Of a stretch of 64,000 nucleotides of DNA, positions 54,208 to 62,883 are shown piece after piece; the stretch's first letter is position 1, and every line of letters begins with the position of its first letter. Under the pieces are notes generated by a model. It was not told where the DNA came from. It did no database searches and saw nothing but the letters and a program-made list of their open reading frames with translations. The position numbers and the translations under genes are program-made. The DNA is from Cytobacillus oceanisediminis (GTDB lineage Bacteria > Bacillota > Bacilli > Bacillales > Cytobacillaceae): assembly GCF_003182355.1 (NCBI RefSeq), contig NZ_QGTW01000005.1, positions 229,744-293,743 of the forward strand, written 5' to 3'.

Positions 54208-55077
54208 CTAATTTGGCTCCACATGAACATGAACATCATACACCCCATAATCATTCATCATCACTCTCTCCACATGGGTCGCGATATCATGGGCTTCTTT
54301 AATATCCAGGGTGGAATTAACAAGAATGACCACATCAATGACCTCATTGTTTCCATAGCTTCTGCCTTTAATATCTTTGATCCCTTTCACTCCCTCTACT
54401 CTTACAATGACATCCTGATAGTGTTCGATTTTATTTTCATCAAAGCCGTCTGAAAGCTCAAGGGAAGCCTGCCTAAAAATATCCCAGGCTGTTTTGCATA
54501 TTAAAAGACCGACAATGATGGCTGTTAACGGGTCAAGCCAGGGCATATTCAATTGTGATCCAAATATCCCAATGGCGGTACCAATACTTACCCAGGCATC
54601 AGAGATGTTATCTTTTGCAGCGGCCATTACGGCTTTGCTGTTTATTTTCACGGCTAATTTTTTGTTGTAGCGATACACAAAATACATGGCCAGCCCGGAA
54701 AAAAGGCCGGTATAAGCGGCCATGATGTCAGGGGACTCCTGCACCCCTTCAAACATGGAGGAGATAGCATTCATCAGCACTTGCAGCCCTACCGCTGCCA
54801 TAATAAAGGATGCAGCCATGGATGCAATCGTTTCACTTTTCCAATGTCCATACCCATGGTTTTTATCAGGCGGCCTCTGTGAAATTCTAAGTCCAATGAG
54901 GACAGCAATAGATGCTATGATATCGGTTGTATTGTTTAGACCATCAGCTTTTAATGCAGCAGAGTTACTTAAATATCCAATTACTAGTTTTAGGACAGAT
55001 AGGCATATGTAAGCTGCAATACTAATGATGGCAGCCCGCTCTCCCAATTTAAGATCCTTATACTTTTGCTCTTCCAT
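54208..55077 (-). CDS. Cation diffusion facilitator (MneS-like manganese exporter)
   Basis: 289 residues: six helices, then a cytoplasmic C-terminal domain. Metal-site signatures are ADGLNNTTDI in helix 2 and AAAKDNISDAWVS in helix 5; Asn-Asp in place of the His-Asp of zinc exporters marks the manganese group (as in B. subtilis YeaB/MneS). The C-terminal domain has HDIATHVERVMMNDYGVYDVHVHVEP. Exports divalent metal by proton antiport. Mn preference is inferred. Confidence 0.88.
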   Translation of the reverse strand: MEEQKYKDLKLGERAAIISIAAYICLSVLKLVIGYLSNSAALKADGLNNTTDIIASIAVLIGLRISQRPPDKNHGYGHWKSETIASMAASFIMAAVGLQVLMNAISSMFEGVQESPDIMAAYTGLFSGLAMYFVYRYNKKLAVKINSKAVMAAAKDNISDAWVSIGTAIGIFGSQLNMPWLDPLTAIIVGLLICKTAWDIFRQASLELSDGFDENKIEHYQDVIVRVEGVKGIKDIKGRSYGNNEVIDVVILVNSTLDIKEAHDIATHVERVMMNDYGVYDVHVHVEPN

Positions 55078-55220
55078 ACTCTAGCCCCCCATATAGCACT
55101 TGACTATATTACCAACTAAAATACAGGTGGGTCTAGAGCAATCTTTTTGTGCCCTTTTAAATAAATAGGCAGTATACAAGTAAGTTGAATGAGGGAAAAG
55201 TGCTATTAATAATTAAACAT

Positions 55221-55252
55221 AACTAGCCAGCCTATTAATAGGTTGGCTAGTT
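55221..55252. terminator. Hairpin below the YmaF gene
   Basis: AACTAGCCAGCCTA / TAGGTTGGCTAGTT, nearly perfect 14-bp stem with TTAA loop; flanks are AT-rich rather than a clean T-run. Confidence 0.6.
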
Positions 55253-55270
55253 ATATTATTATTATATAGA

Positions 55271-55609
55271 CTATTTATTACCTGGAGCTGGCTGGTCAAC
55301 ACCCCTAATCCGATGCCGATGTCCGTCATCCTCAGTTGTATAAAAATCATAGTAATGGACATGCATTCCATTTCCTACTGGAATCGCTGGCCCGGAGTAT
55401 GCCTTATAGTAGTGGGTATGCCCGTCTTCAAACACAACATATCCCTCCGTATAATGAATATGATTTTGATCTTGGGTCTGAATGGGAGGAGAAGAGACAT
55501 CCAAGCACTGGTGAACATGCCCATCATCAACCGAAGTATAATCAACAGAACCATGATTATGACGTGGAACAAACCCGCTTACAAAATCATTTTTTCCTGT
55601 CTTAGCCAT
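55271..55609 (-). CDS. ymaF: YmaF family protein, histidine-rich
   Basis: 112 residues dominated by repeated DGHxH / xHxHY units (VPRHNHGSVDYTSVDDGHVHQC, NHIHYTEG, EDGHTHYY, NGMHVHYYD, DDGHRHRI). About sixteen His, suited to metal binding. YmaF proteins are conserved in bacilli without known function. No signal peptide. Followed upstream by DUF2935, another putative metal binder, and downstream by a metal exporter. Confidence 0.85.
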   Translation of the reverse strand: MAKTGKNDFVSGFVPRHNHGSVDYTSVDDGHVHQCLDVSSPPIQTQDQNHIHYTEGYVVFEDGHTHYYKAYSGPAIPVGNGMHVHYYDFYTTEDDGHRHRIRGVDQPAPGNK

Positions 55610-55650
55610 TTGATCACCCTCACGATTAAAAATTTTTTCTTAAAAGTAAG

Positions 55651-56439
55651 TTAAGCCTTATTCAGACTCGCTTCAAACAAATCTATGATTTCCAAAAACC
55701 TTTCAGCTTCTCTAAATGTATGGTCAGCCAGAAGCGGGTGAATATTGCTCTTGATGCGGCATGCCTCAATCAATTCTCTTGCTGTTCTCTTAAAGTCCCT
55801 TAACGAAGCAACTGATACTTTATTCTGGTTTAAAAATTGCCTAAGTATAGGTTTCGTTTCTGATTGTGGCTGCATAGAATCGAGATCAACGGCCTGGAAC
55901 ACCAATTGGTCAAAATCATGGCTAAACTCTCTGGCCTGCTCAACTAACTTTCTTTCTGAAGGATCTAAAAGATGGCCGATAAACTTTGCGTGATCTGCCA
56001 TGATTTTTAGAAAGAAAACATTCTCTTCAATAATTGCTTCAGGTTTTGGAGCGAGTATCCCGGCATTGAGTTCTTTTAATCGATTGGCAAAATAAGCTGC
56101 TTCTCTGCTGATATGGTCGATTAATAAAGGATAATTATTTGAACGAATTTCACATCTTAATGTCAGACCCAGTACTTTCCTTTTATAGCTCCAGATAGCA
56201 GCTGCTGCTTGATAAACTTCGTTATTAAAAGCTTGAACTTGGCCCAGTTCTGAGTTGACTGTAAATCTAGCCAGCCTTTCCTCTATTCTTTCAAATAGAG
56301 CAATAAACTGCTGCGCTTCGGCAATTAATTGTTTCTGTTCGTACGTAAACCCCAGACTTAAAAATAAAGCATGTTCTTTCATAATCCTGGACCAAAATCT
56401 AATTTCATCCAGCGACCTTGCAACAATTGGATTTGCCAT
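55651..56439 (-). CDS. DUF2935 protein, two-repeat helical bundle
   Basis: 262 residues in two homologous halves, each starting with FWSRIMKEHALFLSLGF / FFLKIMADHAKFIGHLL and containing a later H-x3-E (DHISREAAYF; DHTFREAERF). The His/Glu set suggests a di-metal four-helix bundle. Family function is unknown. It lies 41 bp upstream of ymaF and is probably cotranscribed. Confidence 0.85.
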   Translation of the reverse strand: MANPIVARSLDEIRFWSRIMKEHALFLSLGFTYEQKQLIAEAQQFIALFERIEERLARFTVNSELGQVQAFNNEVYQAAAAIWSYKRKVLGLTLRCEIRSNNYPLLIDHISREAAYFANRLKELNAGILAPKPEAIIEENVFFLKIMADHAKFIGHLLDPSERKLVEQAREFSHDFDQLVFQAVDLDSMQPQSETKPILRQFLNQNKVSVASLRDFKRTARELIEACRIKSNIHPLLADHTFREAERFLEIIDLFEASLNKA

Positions 56440-56571
56440 GCTATCCCCTCCTTATTCCACACTTCCTTCTCATATATATGAAGGATTGTTAGGACTAATA
56501 CTAACTATCCCTGTTTTTGTTTCTTGCCACGTTCCTCGCTTGAAAAAGAAAAGCCATTCAAACAGAAAAAA

Positions 56572-56594
56572 CCTGCAGCCAAAGCGGCAGCAGG
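56572..56594 (-). terminator. Terminator of the ba3 oxidase operon
   Basis: CCTGCTGCC / GGCTGCAGG stem with GCTTT loop, followed by TTTTTT on the minus strand. Confidence 0.85.
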
Positions 56595-56601
56595 CATCCT
56601 G

Positions 56602-57159
56602 TTATTCATATTTTGAAAAATCCATAAAATAGCTATAAACTAAGTACACGACCATAGCGAACGCTGTCGTGATAAAGCCCCATCCGAGCGTAATCTGTTC
56701 GATTACTAGATAGTTGTTGCACAGCTGCACAGGGGACCATATATACAGCCAGCCCATGCCTAAAAATAAAACAGTAAAAAAAATAATTAGAGCATGTTTC
56801 CAAGAAGAGCTTAGCTTTGGCCAGCTGTCTCTTAAAGGCACTCCCGCTAAAAATGGGAGCGAAAAGAATTTAAAAGCTTCCACACTCGTGAGCGTCAAGG
56901 CTTCATCCATCGTCCTTGGAAGGGACCAATACACCATGATGATGGTAAACAGCAAGATGCCAGGCAGCCCGTTTTCGTTCCATTTTTCAAAGAACTGCGG
57001 AAAACGTTTTTGAAAAAACTTGGCCATCAAAACCCCCGCAAACACAAGCATGGGCATTTGCATATGCATATGGGTAATCATGATCGATTCCAGCAAATTC
57101 GATACAGGCGGGAGTATTAACGCAAGAAGCAGCAAGAAACCGTAGCCTGATTGCTTCAT
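56602..57159 (-). CDS. Polytopic membrane protein of the oxidase operon, His/Met-rich
   Basis: 185 residues with five or six helices. MIMITHMHMQMPM-like cluster (residues about 27-36, THMHMQMPM) could bind copper, suggesting an assembly role for the oxidase copper centres similar in spirit to CtaG/caa3 assembly proteins. No named family recognised with confidence. It overlaps the SCO gene by 4 bp, so it belongs to the operon. Confidence 0.65.
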   Translation of the reverse strand: MKQSGYGFLLLLALILPPVSNLLESIMITHMHMQMPMLVFAGVLMAKFFQKRFPQFFEKWNENGLPGILLFTIIMVYWSLPRTMDEALTLTSVEAFKFFSLPFLAGVPLRDSWPKLSSSWKHALIIFFTVLFLGMGWLYIWSPVQLCNNYLVIEQITLGWGFITTAFAMVVYLVYSYFMDFSKYE

Positions 57160-57791
57160 CTCTCATCCCCTCCGCTCTGCAGTATCTTCGTTACCTGATC
57201 CGCTGCTTCCTCTATCAGTGTGTAATCCATGACTTCAATCAACCGTCCTTCAGGATTCACCAGATAAAAAGCCGAGTTATGGGCAAAATTGCCGTACTCA
57301 TCCGGTATAACGATGACACCGAACCGGTCCAATAGTGACTTCAATTCCTGCTGATCCGGAATCCTTGCCATTCTCCACGTTTCTCCGTCACTTCCAAATG
57401 CCTCTCGGTATGTGTCCAGCGTTTCAGGATCATCCCGCTCCGGATCGAAGCTGATGCTAAGAAACTGAATATCCTTTCCGATGTATTCTTTTGGGATCCT
57501 GTTGTACACTTCAGACATATTGACCTCCAGTTCAGGGCAGACCGTTCCGCATGATGTATACAAAAAGGTAATAAACACATACTTCCCTTCAAACTCGGAA
57601 AAAGAATATTTTCTTCCTTTATTATCTTCAAGTATGATATCCGGAAACTGGGGCTTATCATCCATTAGCTGGTTCAAACGGGCTGTTTCTGCCGTAAAGG
57701 CCTGAAACCCGTCGGTACCTATATAAAACAGGATCACACCAAACAGCAGCACAAGCAGGCTAGATAGAGCCGTTCTATTCTTTGGAAACAT
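57156..57791 (-). CDS. SCO1/SenC copper chaperone
   Basis: About 211 residues: N-terminal membrane anchor (LSSLLVLLFGVILFYIG), then a thioredoxin fold with FLYTSCGTVCPELE (CxxxC copper pair) and the third ligand His in NFAHNSAFYLVNPEG. It loads the CuA centre of subunit II. Start at the ATG at 57791, nine bases after AAAAGGAA; earlier in-frame starts overlap that site. Confidence 0.9.
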   Translation of the reverse strand: MFPKNRTALSSLLVLLFGVILFYIGTDGFQAFTAETARLNQLMDDKPQFPDIILEDNKGRKYSFSEFEGKYVFITFLYTSCGTVCPELEVNMSEVYNRIPKEYIGKDIQFLSISFDPERDDPETLDTYREAFGSDGETWRMARIPDQQELKSLLDRFGVIVIPDEYGNFAHNSAFYLVNPEGRLIEVMDYTLIEEAADQVTKILQSGGDER

Positions 57792-57816
57792 GATCATCAC
57801 TTCCTTTTAAAAGAAA

Positions 57817-57842
57817 GAGATAGCCCTGTATCGAGCTATCTC
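57817..57842 (-). terminator. Hairpin after oxidase subunit I
   Basis: GAGATAGC / GCTATCTC with a 10-nt loop, then TTTCTTTT on the minus strand. It lies between subunit I and the SCO gene and should reduce expression of the assembly genes relative to the structural genes. Confidence 0.7.
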
Positions 57843-57856
57843 CCTCCACTTGTCAT

Positions 57857-59548
57857 TTACCAGGTCTTATATGGCGGTGAACCTGGAGGGGCATTGACAA
57901 TGAAATCTACTAATGGGATAACATAAGCCATGCCGACAAGGACAAGCATACACACAATCCATAAGCCCCAGCGCTCTGTCCATCTAGGTGTTGGAGCTGC
58001 ATCCTCTTCGACTTCGGCAATCGGGAATTCGGTGTTTCCTTTTGGCGCAAAGAACATGAGGTAGAATACTGCGTACACCTGGATTAGCACACCGATCATC
58101 AACAGCGTACCGCCGATAGCCAGGAAGAATAGGTATGGATCCCAGCTTAGAGCCGTTGCATTGTCAAAATAAGTGGAATAAGACGTTCTTCTTGGAGATC
58201 CCAATAATCCGACCCAGTGCATCGCACCAGACATGATCACCATACCAATAGTCCAAATAATGGTTTGAATAACACCCAATTTATTAATCTGCGGTGTCAG
58301 CACTCTTTTTGACACATAAGGAACAAGCCAGTAGCTGATGCCGAAGAATGTCATCACAACAGACATTCCAAGTGTTAAGTGAAAGTGGCCCACGATCCAC
58401 ATGGTGTTGTGGACAACCTGATTCAATTGGTTTGTGCTTTGTACAATTCCGCCCGCTCCGGCTGGAATAAAGGCAGCCATCGCAATAAATGGAGCAAGGA
58501 AGCGAACATCGCCCCAAGGCAATTTTTTATACCAGCCAACAAGGCCTCTTCCGCCTTTCTTTCTGGCTGTGCGTTCAAATACCGCAAACATCGCATAAGC
58601 TGTCATCAAGGATGGGAAGCCGATTGCTAAACTCATAAACACGTGCATAAATTTCACTGATTCAGAAATACCAGGGTCAATGATCTGATGGTGGAATCCA
58701 CCGGTAATGTTCATCATAACTAATGCAATTATGACAATCCTCGTTAAAAGGTCACTCCATCTTCTGCCGCCGATGATTTTCGGCACAACGACATACCAGG
58801 CAGAAACCGCTGTTAAGTACCAAATATTAACGAGCGTATGGCCGAAAGCCCAAAACAGTGTTCGTGCAACCATGACATTAATTGTTTCCACCCATCCGAA
58901 GGCCCATGGGATAATCGTGAATACTTCAATTGCAACCGGAAGGCTTCCGAAGAATAAGAGAACGAATACGCCAGTTGCAAAGAAAGAAAGAATCGGAATA
59001 TGCTGGCCTGGATTTCGTTTTCTCCAGCTCGCCACATTGATAAAGGCGCCAAATGCACACATCCACACACCCAATACAATGAATACCAGTCCAATGTAGA
59101 AGATCGGTGAAGCAGCCATTGGCGGATAGAACGTATACATAACAGATGCTTCATTCATTAAAATTGGAATAACTGCTAATACAAATCCGAAAATCTTCAT
59201 CCAAAAGCCAATCCAGGCCATCTTTCTGACCTTAGGAAGCAGTCCGCCCAACGTATGGGAAAGTCCTGCGTAAAAGTAACCGATTGTAAAGAAAGCGGAC
59301 AGTACGACAACTAACAACAGTCCGTGCGCGGTCAATACTTGATAATAGTTAAGCCAAACAGGCAATTCGAGCAGTCCTGCCCGGTTTAACCCTTGCAATA
59401 AACCAAGCATTCCGCCGAGCAGGATGGCTAAGAAGGCAACAGATAAATATGATTTCGTTAATCTTGCATCCTCCAGGCTGATCCCCATAACTTTGTTTAC
59501 TTTTTCTCTAAAAACTTGTGTCCCAGGTTTTCTTATGATTGTTTCCAC
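57857..59548 (-). CDS. cbaA: ba3-type cytochrome c oxidase subunit I
   Basis: 563 residues, about 13 helices. Haem and copper ligands seen: TAHGLLLVVVL (low-spin haem His), WAFGHTLVNIWYLTAVSAWY (CuB His and cross-linked Tyr), GGFHHQIIDP (CuB His pair) and MWIVGHFHLTLG (haem HxH). The B-family layout, with no D-channel motif, fits ba3/b(o/a)3 oxidases, which reduce O2 with high affinity and pump protons. Follows subunit II by 14 bp. Confidence 0.92.
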   Translation of the reverse strand: METIIRKPGTQVFREKVNKVMGISLEDARLTKSYLSVAFLAILLGGMLGLLQGLNRAGLLELPVWLNYYQVLTAHGLLLVVVLSAFFTIGYFYAGLSHTLGGLLPKVRKMAWIGFWMKIFGFVLAVIPILMNEASVMYTFYPPMAASPIFYIGLVFIVLGVWMCAFGAFINVASWRKRNPGQHIPILSFFATGVFVLLFFGSLPVAIEVFTIIPWAFGWVETINVMVARTLFWAFGHTLVNIWYLTAVSAWYVVVPKIIGGRRWSDLLTRIVIIALVMMNITGGFHHQIIDPGISESVKFMHVFMSLAIGFPSLMTAYAMFAVFERTARKKGGRGLVGWYKKLPWGDVRFLAPFIAMAAFIPAGAGGIVQSTNQLNQVVHNTMWIVGHFHLTLGMSVVMTFFGISYWLVPYVSKRVLTPQINKLGVIQTIIWTIGMVIMSGAMHWVGLLGSPRRTSYSTYFDNATALSWDPYLFFLAIGGTLLMIGVLIQVYAVFYLMFFAPKGNTEFPIAEVEEDAAPTPRWTERWGLWIVCMLVLVGMAYVIPLVDFIVNAPPGSPPYKTW

Positions 59549-59562
59549 TGTCTATCCCCCCT

Positions 59563-60027
59563 TTATTTAACCGTAATCGTCGTACTCATCATTTGGTGGC
59601 CCGCACCGCAGTACTCATTGCAAAGAACTAAATATTCACCTGGCTTATCAAACGTCTGGGTAATCTTTTGTACATAGCCAGGAACAACCATCGCATTCAG
59701 GTTCGTATCTGCAACCTGGAACCCATGAACAACGTCTTTTGAAGTTAGGGTAAAATGAACAGTAGAACCAGCTGGCACTTCGATTTCACTTGGTGTAAAA
59801 CTGAATACCTGCAGCGTCATAACCACTTCATATTCATTCTCGCCTATCTGTTTAATGCCAGGCTGATCAAACAGTGCTGTTTCGTCCACTTTTTGTGGAT
59901 CAATTCGTTCACCATGGCTTGGCGGCCCCATTTCCAAGGCAAATGTCTGATAGCCCGTGATCAGCATGAACCCAATAATCATTCCAAAACTTAATATCAG
60001 CCATATCTTCTCAGAACGATGCATCAT
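59563..60027 (-). CDS. cbaB: ba3-type cytochrome c oxidase subunit II
   Basis: 154 residues: one N-terminal membrane anchor, then the cupredoxin CuA domain with DVVHGFQVADTNLN (His) and LVLCNEYCGAGHQMM (Cys, Cys, His, Met). Short, single-helix subunit II typical of the ba3 family. GGGGGG precedes ATG 60027, 12 bp after subunit IIa. Confidence 0.92.
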   Translation of the reverse strand: MMHRSEKIWLILSFGMIIGFMLITGYQTFALEMGPPSHGERIDPQKVDETALFDQPGIKQIGENEYEVVMTLQVFSFTPSEIEVPAGSTVHFTLTSKDVVHGFQVADTNLNAMVVPGYVQKITQTFDKPGEYLVLCNEYCGAGHQMMSTTITVK

Positions 60028-60039
60028 TGTTTATCCCCC

Positions 60040-60186
60040 CTATATTCTGGCCATGTACAGGCCGTATACAATCAAATAAGTAATAAAGATCCCTAACCCT
60101 GTAACCGTTACGGAAAAAATGGTCCCCTTTAAAGAGCCATGTTCCCCGGCTGCATTTCCACCCTGGTTCGCCTTTTTCGTTTCCAC
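60040..60186 (-). CDS. Cytochrome c oxidase subunit IIa, 48 aa, GTG start
   Basis: GTG at 60186, with GGGAG ten bases upstream, ends at TAG 60040. The product has a polar N terminus (METKKANQGGNAAGEHGS) and then LKGTIFSVTVTGLGIFITYLIVYGLYMARI: one membrane helix beginning with the LKGTxFSV motif of subunit IIa, which replaces the missing helix of ba3 subunit II. A longer overlapping frame (60011-60301) is spurious. First gene of the oxidase operon. Confidence 0.85.
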   Translation of the reverse strand: METKKANQGGNAAGEHGSLKGTIFSVTVTGLGIFITYLIVYGLYMARI

Positions 60187-60530
60187 CTTCCATCATCTCC
60201 CTTAATTTTTTCTTACTTACATCATAGTTGAGAACGTTTTTCACAAAAGTGAACTGCATCACACTTCCATCACAACTTTTCCTTATAAAGCAAGCCCCCA
60301 CCGTCCAAAATAATCAGTATTATCAAGGCTTCGCGCTTCCTTTTTTGATCATTTGATCCCGTCTGCAGTTCACAAATCGTTCACATTCCTGAAACAAAAA
60401 CAGGTCCGCATGAATGTTAAGATGAAGGTGAATTTAATGCTATCTGAAAAGGGTTGATCATACGCCTGATTCACCCAAGATGAGCCTAGCTGTTTATTGC
60501 AGCAGTGAATAAATTCACGCATAAATAAAA

Positions 60531-60560
60531 AAGAGTGCCGGCATTTGCTGCAGCACTCTT
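60531..60560 (-). terminator. Terminator after the 60705-61301 gene
   Basis: AAGAGTGCTGC... / ...GGCACTCTT hairpin followed by TTTTTATTT on the minus strand. Confidence 0.75.
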
Positions 60561-60610
60561 CTTCTTATATCTAATATTTACTAACTCTTTCGTAGGCGTC
60601 ATTAGGCCAT

Positions 60611-60688
60611 ATTAGTTCCCTTCACCTTCGCTTTTTCTCTTCCACGGGCACTAATGATTCTGATTAGTTCCCTTCACCTCCGCTTTTT
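60611..60688. repeat. Direct repeat, 26 bp twice
   Basis: ATTAGTTCCCTTCACCTYCG plus CTTTTT at 60611-60636 and 60663-60688, 52 bp apart, one mismatch. Noncoding, between two genes. Confidence 0.65.
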
Positions 60689-60704
60689 GCGAGACAGGCT
60701 AATA

Positions 60705-61301
60705 CTATCTATCAACTATTTCTTTCTTATAGTGAATGGCTGACAATAGCTTTACACCTCTATGCTTTTTCATTTGCTCCTCAACCATTGCCAAGGCCTC
60801 ACCTTTCTTACCTTCACGTATTTTCTCCTCTATGTCTAGAAAAGTTAAATAGGTTTTATCCTTCACTAACCTTTTATAATGCTTATACTCGCTTTGCTCA
60901 CCCTCATGGATAGCAATCATCGCACCATAATACCACTTGTAGACATTATCTTTTAAAGCTGGCAATAGCTTTTTCGCACTGGCAAAATTCCCCTGCCTTG
61001 TGAGCAAGATAATTTCGTCCACAGTCTTAATCTGTTTGGAACGAATCTTTGGAATCTCCCTCTCAGCCTCTTTAAGTTCTCCGTTGAAAAAATAATATGT
61101 AAATTGGTAATGAGGATGTTTGGAGTTCTTTAAAAAACTCATAACCTTTTCTATATCTCTGCTGAAAAGAACCGGATAGATAGTTAGATAAAGGATACAC
61201 GATGCAAAAGGAATAAAAATCAGCAAAAACATCCATTGAGGAACATCTAAAATTCCCAAAATAAGAGCCACCAAAAATAGTGCTATATACAGCCAGACCA
61301 A
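60705..61301 (-). CDS. Membrane-anchored hypothetical protein, TTG start
   Basis: About 198 residues from the TTG at 61301, seven bases after AAGGGGG; upstream ATGs overlap that site or lack one. Two N-terminal helices (VWLYIALFLVALILGIL and WMFLLIFIPFASCILYLTIYPVLF), then a helical cytoplasmic part with TPR-like spacing (FTYYFFNGELKEAEREI, LTRQGNFASAKKLLPAL, GKKGEALAMVEEQM). Function unknown. Directly downstream of the tRNA array terminator. Confidence 0.65.
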   Translation of the reverse strand: MVWLYIALFLVALILGILDVPQWMFLLIFIPFASCILYLTIYPVLFSRDIEKVMSFLKNSKHPHYQFTYYFFNGELKEAEREIPKIRSKQIKTVDEIILLTRQGNFASAKKLLPALKDNVYKWYYGAMIAIHEGEQSEYKHYKRLVKDKTYLTFLDIEEKIREGKKGEALAMVEEQMKKHRGVKLLSAIHYKKEIVDR

Positions 61302-61343
61302 ATGAATCCCCCTTAACATCTTTCTTTTCAATATAAACAAAAA

Positions 61344-61368
61344 AAACTAATCCTTATAGGATTAGTTT
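61344..61368 (-). terminator. Terminator of the rRNA-tRNA operon
   Basis: AAACTAATCCT / AGGATTAGTTT with a 3-nt loop, followed by six T on the minus strand, just after tRNA-Ile. Confidence 0.92.
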
Positions 61369-61385
61369 GAAAATGGTATGTATAA

Positions 61386-61462
<77 letters not shown>

Positions 61463-61466
61463 ATTT

Positions 61467-61540
61467 TGGAGCGGGTGAAGGGAATCGAACCCTCATCATC
61501 AGCTTGGAAGGCTGAGGTTTTACCACTAAACTACACCCGC
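61467..61540 (-). tRNA. tRNA-Gly (TCC)
   Basis: 74 nt with CCA; acceptor GCGGGTG/CACCCGC, anticodon loop CTTCCAA. Confidence 0.97.
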
Positions 61541-61554
61541 ATTAAGATATGGTT

Positions 61555-61628
<74 letters not shown>

Positions 61629-61635
61629 TTAAAAA

Positions 61636-61710
61636 TGGCTGGGCTAGCAGGATTCGAACCTGCGAGTGACGGAGTCAAAGTCCGGTGCCTTACCGCTTGG
61701 CTATAGCCCA
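61636..61710 (-). tRNA. tRNA-Gln (TTG)
   Basis: 75 nt with CCA; anticodon loop CTTTGAC; acceptor TGGGCTA/TAGCCCA. Confidence 0.97.
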
Positions 61711-61733
61711 TTGAAGAATTTTTATAAGAAAAA

Positions 61734-61810
61734 TGGGGCGATTGATGGGAATCGAACCCACGAGTGTCGGAGCCACAATCCGATGCGTTAACCACTTCGC
61801 CACAACCGCC
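61734..61810 (-). tRNA. tRNA-His (GTG)
   Basis: 77 nt including the extra 5' G opposite C73 that marks tRNA-His; anticodon loop TTGTGGC; CCA encoded. Confidence 0.96.
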
Positions 61811-61820
61811 ATCTTCCTAC

Positions 61821-61894
61821 TGGCAGGGGTAGTAGGAATTGAACCCACATCAAAGGTTTTGGAGACCTTCGTTTTACCATTAAACTATACCCCT
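61821..61894 (-). tRNA. tRNA-Trp (CCA)
   Basis: 74 nt with encoded 3' CCA; anticodon loop CTCCAAA; discriminator G73. Confidence 0.97.
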
Positions 61895-61901
61895 ATATAA
61901 A

Positions 61902-61985
61902 TGGTGGAGGGGGGCAGATTCGAACTGCCGAACCCGAAGGAGCGGATTTACAGTCCGCCGCGTTTAGCCACTTCGCTACCCCTCC
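61902..61985 (-). tRNA. tRNA-Tyr (GTA)
   Basis: 84 nt, class II with a long variable arm; anticodon loop CTGTAAA; CCA encoded. Confidence 0.97.
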
Positions 61986-62010
61986 ATCGTCTGAAAAGAC
62001 TTAGGAAACA

Positions 62011-62086
62011 TGGTGGCTCAGGACGGAATCGAACCGCCGACACAAGGATTTTCAGTCCTTTGCTCTACCGACTGAGCTACTGAGCC
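62011..62086 (-). tRNA. tRNA-Phe (GAA)
   Basis: 76 nt with CCA; anticodon loop CTGAAAA. Its 5' half is repeated 122 nt upstream in the transcript. Confidence 0.97.
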
Positions 62087-62232
62087 ATATTAAATTAATA
62101 ACCTAAAGTTAGATAGCTGTGCTTCAAAGCCCTGCGTTCTTTGTCGCAGATTTTAAAAGCATGCCATTCTATGATGTTAAAGCTTCTCAGCTGCATTCTT
62201 TTAAAATCCTCTACCAACTGAGCTACTGAGCC
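62087..62232 (-). other. Structured insert headed by a tRNA-Phe 5' half
   Basis: 62209-62232 repeats the first 24 nt of tRNA-Phe (one mismatch). A 122-nt insert then runs to the real tRNA. The insert folds strongly: GATTTTAAAAG / CTTTTAAAATC, an inner ATGC/GCAT, and AGCT-GAGA-AGCT with a GNRA loop, followed by TGCGACAAAGAACG...CTTTG. It shares this plan and several blocks with the Lys insert at 63306-63436. Confidence 0.6.
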
Positions 62233-62263
62233 ACATTAGTTATACAACTTTATAAAATAAAAA

Positions 62264-62340
62264 TGGCGGTCCGGACGGGACTCGAACCCGCGACCTCCTG
62301 CGTGACAGGCAGGCATTCTAACCAACTGAACTACCGGACC
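62264..62340 (-). tRNA. tRNA-Asp (GTC)
   Basis: 77 nt with CCA; anticodon loop CTGTCAC; begins three bases after the end of initiator tRNA. Confidence 0.97.
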
Positions 62341-62343
62341 GGA

Positions 62344-62417
<74 letters not shown>

Positions 62418-62558
62418 ATAGTATTATTTATGTGATTTTTCTATGCTCACATACAGCATAAGGACTGTCCCGATCTCAGGATGCTTAATCACGCAGCAGC
62501 TCGATCGGTACAACTCGCAGTTTTTTCAGTGAAGTAACGCTCGTTGCTCCACCCCGCG
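62418..62558 (-). other. Insert headed by a tRNA-fMet 5' fragment
   Basis: 62545-62558 repeats the first 14 nt of tRNA-fMet, and the match extends about 8 nt into its 5' flank (TAATAxTxTCGCGG). A 127-nt insert follows. It carries AGCAT / ATGCT around two loops with ATCCT and GTCCT, recalling the RUCCU loops of the Bacillaceae-1 RNA motif known from rRNA-operon neighbourhoods. Its sequence differs from the Phe and Lys inserts. Confidence 0.5.
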
Positions 62559-62573
62559 ACAATATTAAAATAA

Positions 62574-62666
62574 TGGAGGAGGAAAGGGGATTCGAACCCC
62601 TGCGCGGTTTGACCCGCCTGTCGGTTTTCAAGACCGATCCCTTCAGCCGGACTTGGGTATTCCTCC
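62574..62666 (-). tRNA. tRNA-Ser (TGA)
   Basis: 93 nt, class II with a long variable arm; anticodon loop CTTGAAA; CCA encoded. Confidence 0.97.
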
Positions 62667-62691
62667 GAAATAATAAGAACATAAATCATGT

Positions 62692-62768
62692 TGGTAGCGG
62701 CGGAGGGGATCGAACCCCCGACCTCACGGGTATGAACCGTACGCTCTAGCCAGCTGAGCTACACCGCC
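62692..62768 (-). tRNA. Elongator tRNA-Met (CAT)
   Basis: 77 nt with CCA; anticodon loop TTCATAC. The body matches the Bacillus elongator Met tRNA rather than the tRNA-Ile that reads ATA. Confidence 0.92.
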
Positions 62769-62786
62769 AAAATGATTAAATATTCA

Positions 62787-62862
62787 TGGTGGAGCCTAGC
62801 GGGATCGAACCGCTGACCTCCTGCGTGCAAAGCAGGCGCTCTCCCAGCTGAGCTAAGGCCCC
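62787..62862 (-). tRNA. tRNA-Ala (TGC)
   Basis: 76 nt with CCA; anticodon loop TTTGCAC; acceptor carries the G3-U70 pair that identifies alanine. Confidence 0.97.
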
Positions 62863-62883
62863 CTGTTATAAAAGAAGTGTCGC

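Noticed and set aside
60011..60301. 96-codon frame upstream of the oxidase genes
   Set aside because: It overlaps subunit IIa and subunit II in another frame. The IIa frame has the family motif and its own ribosome-binding site.
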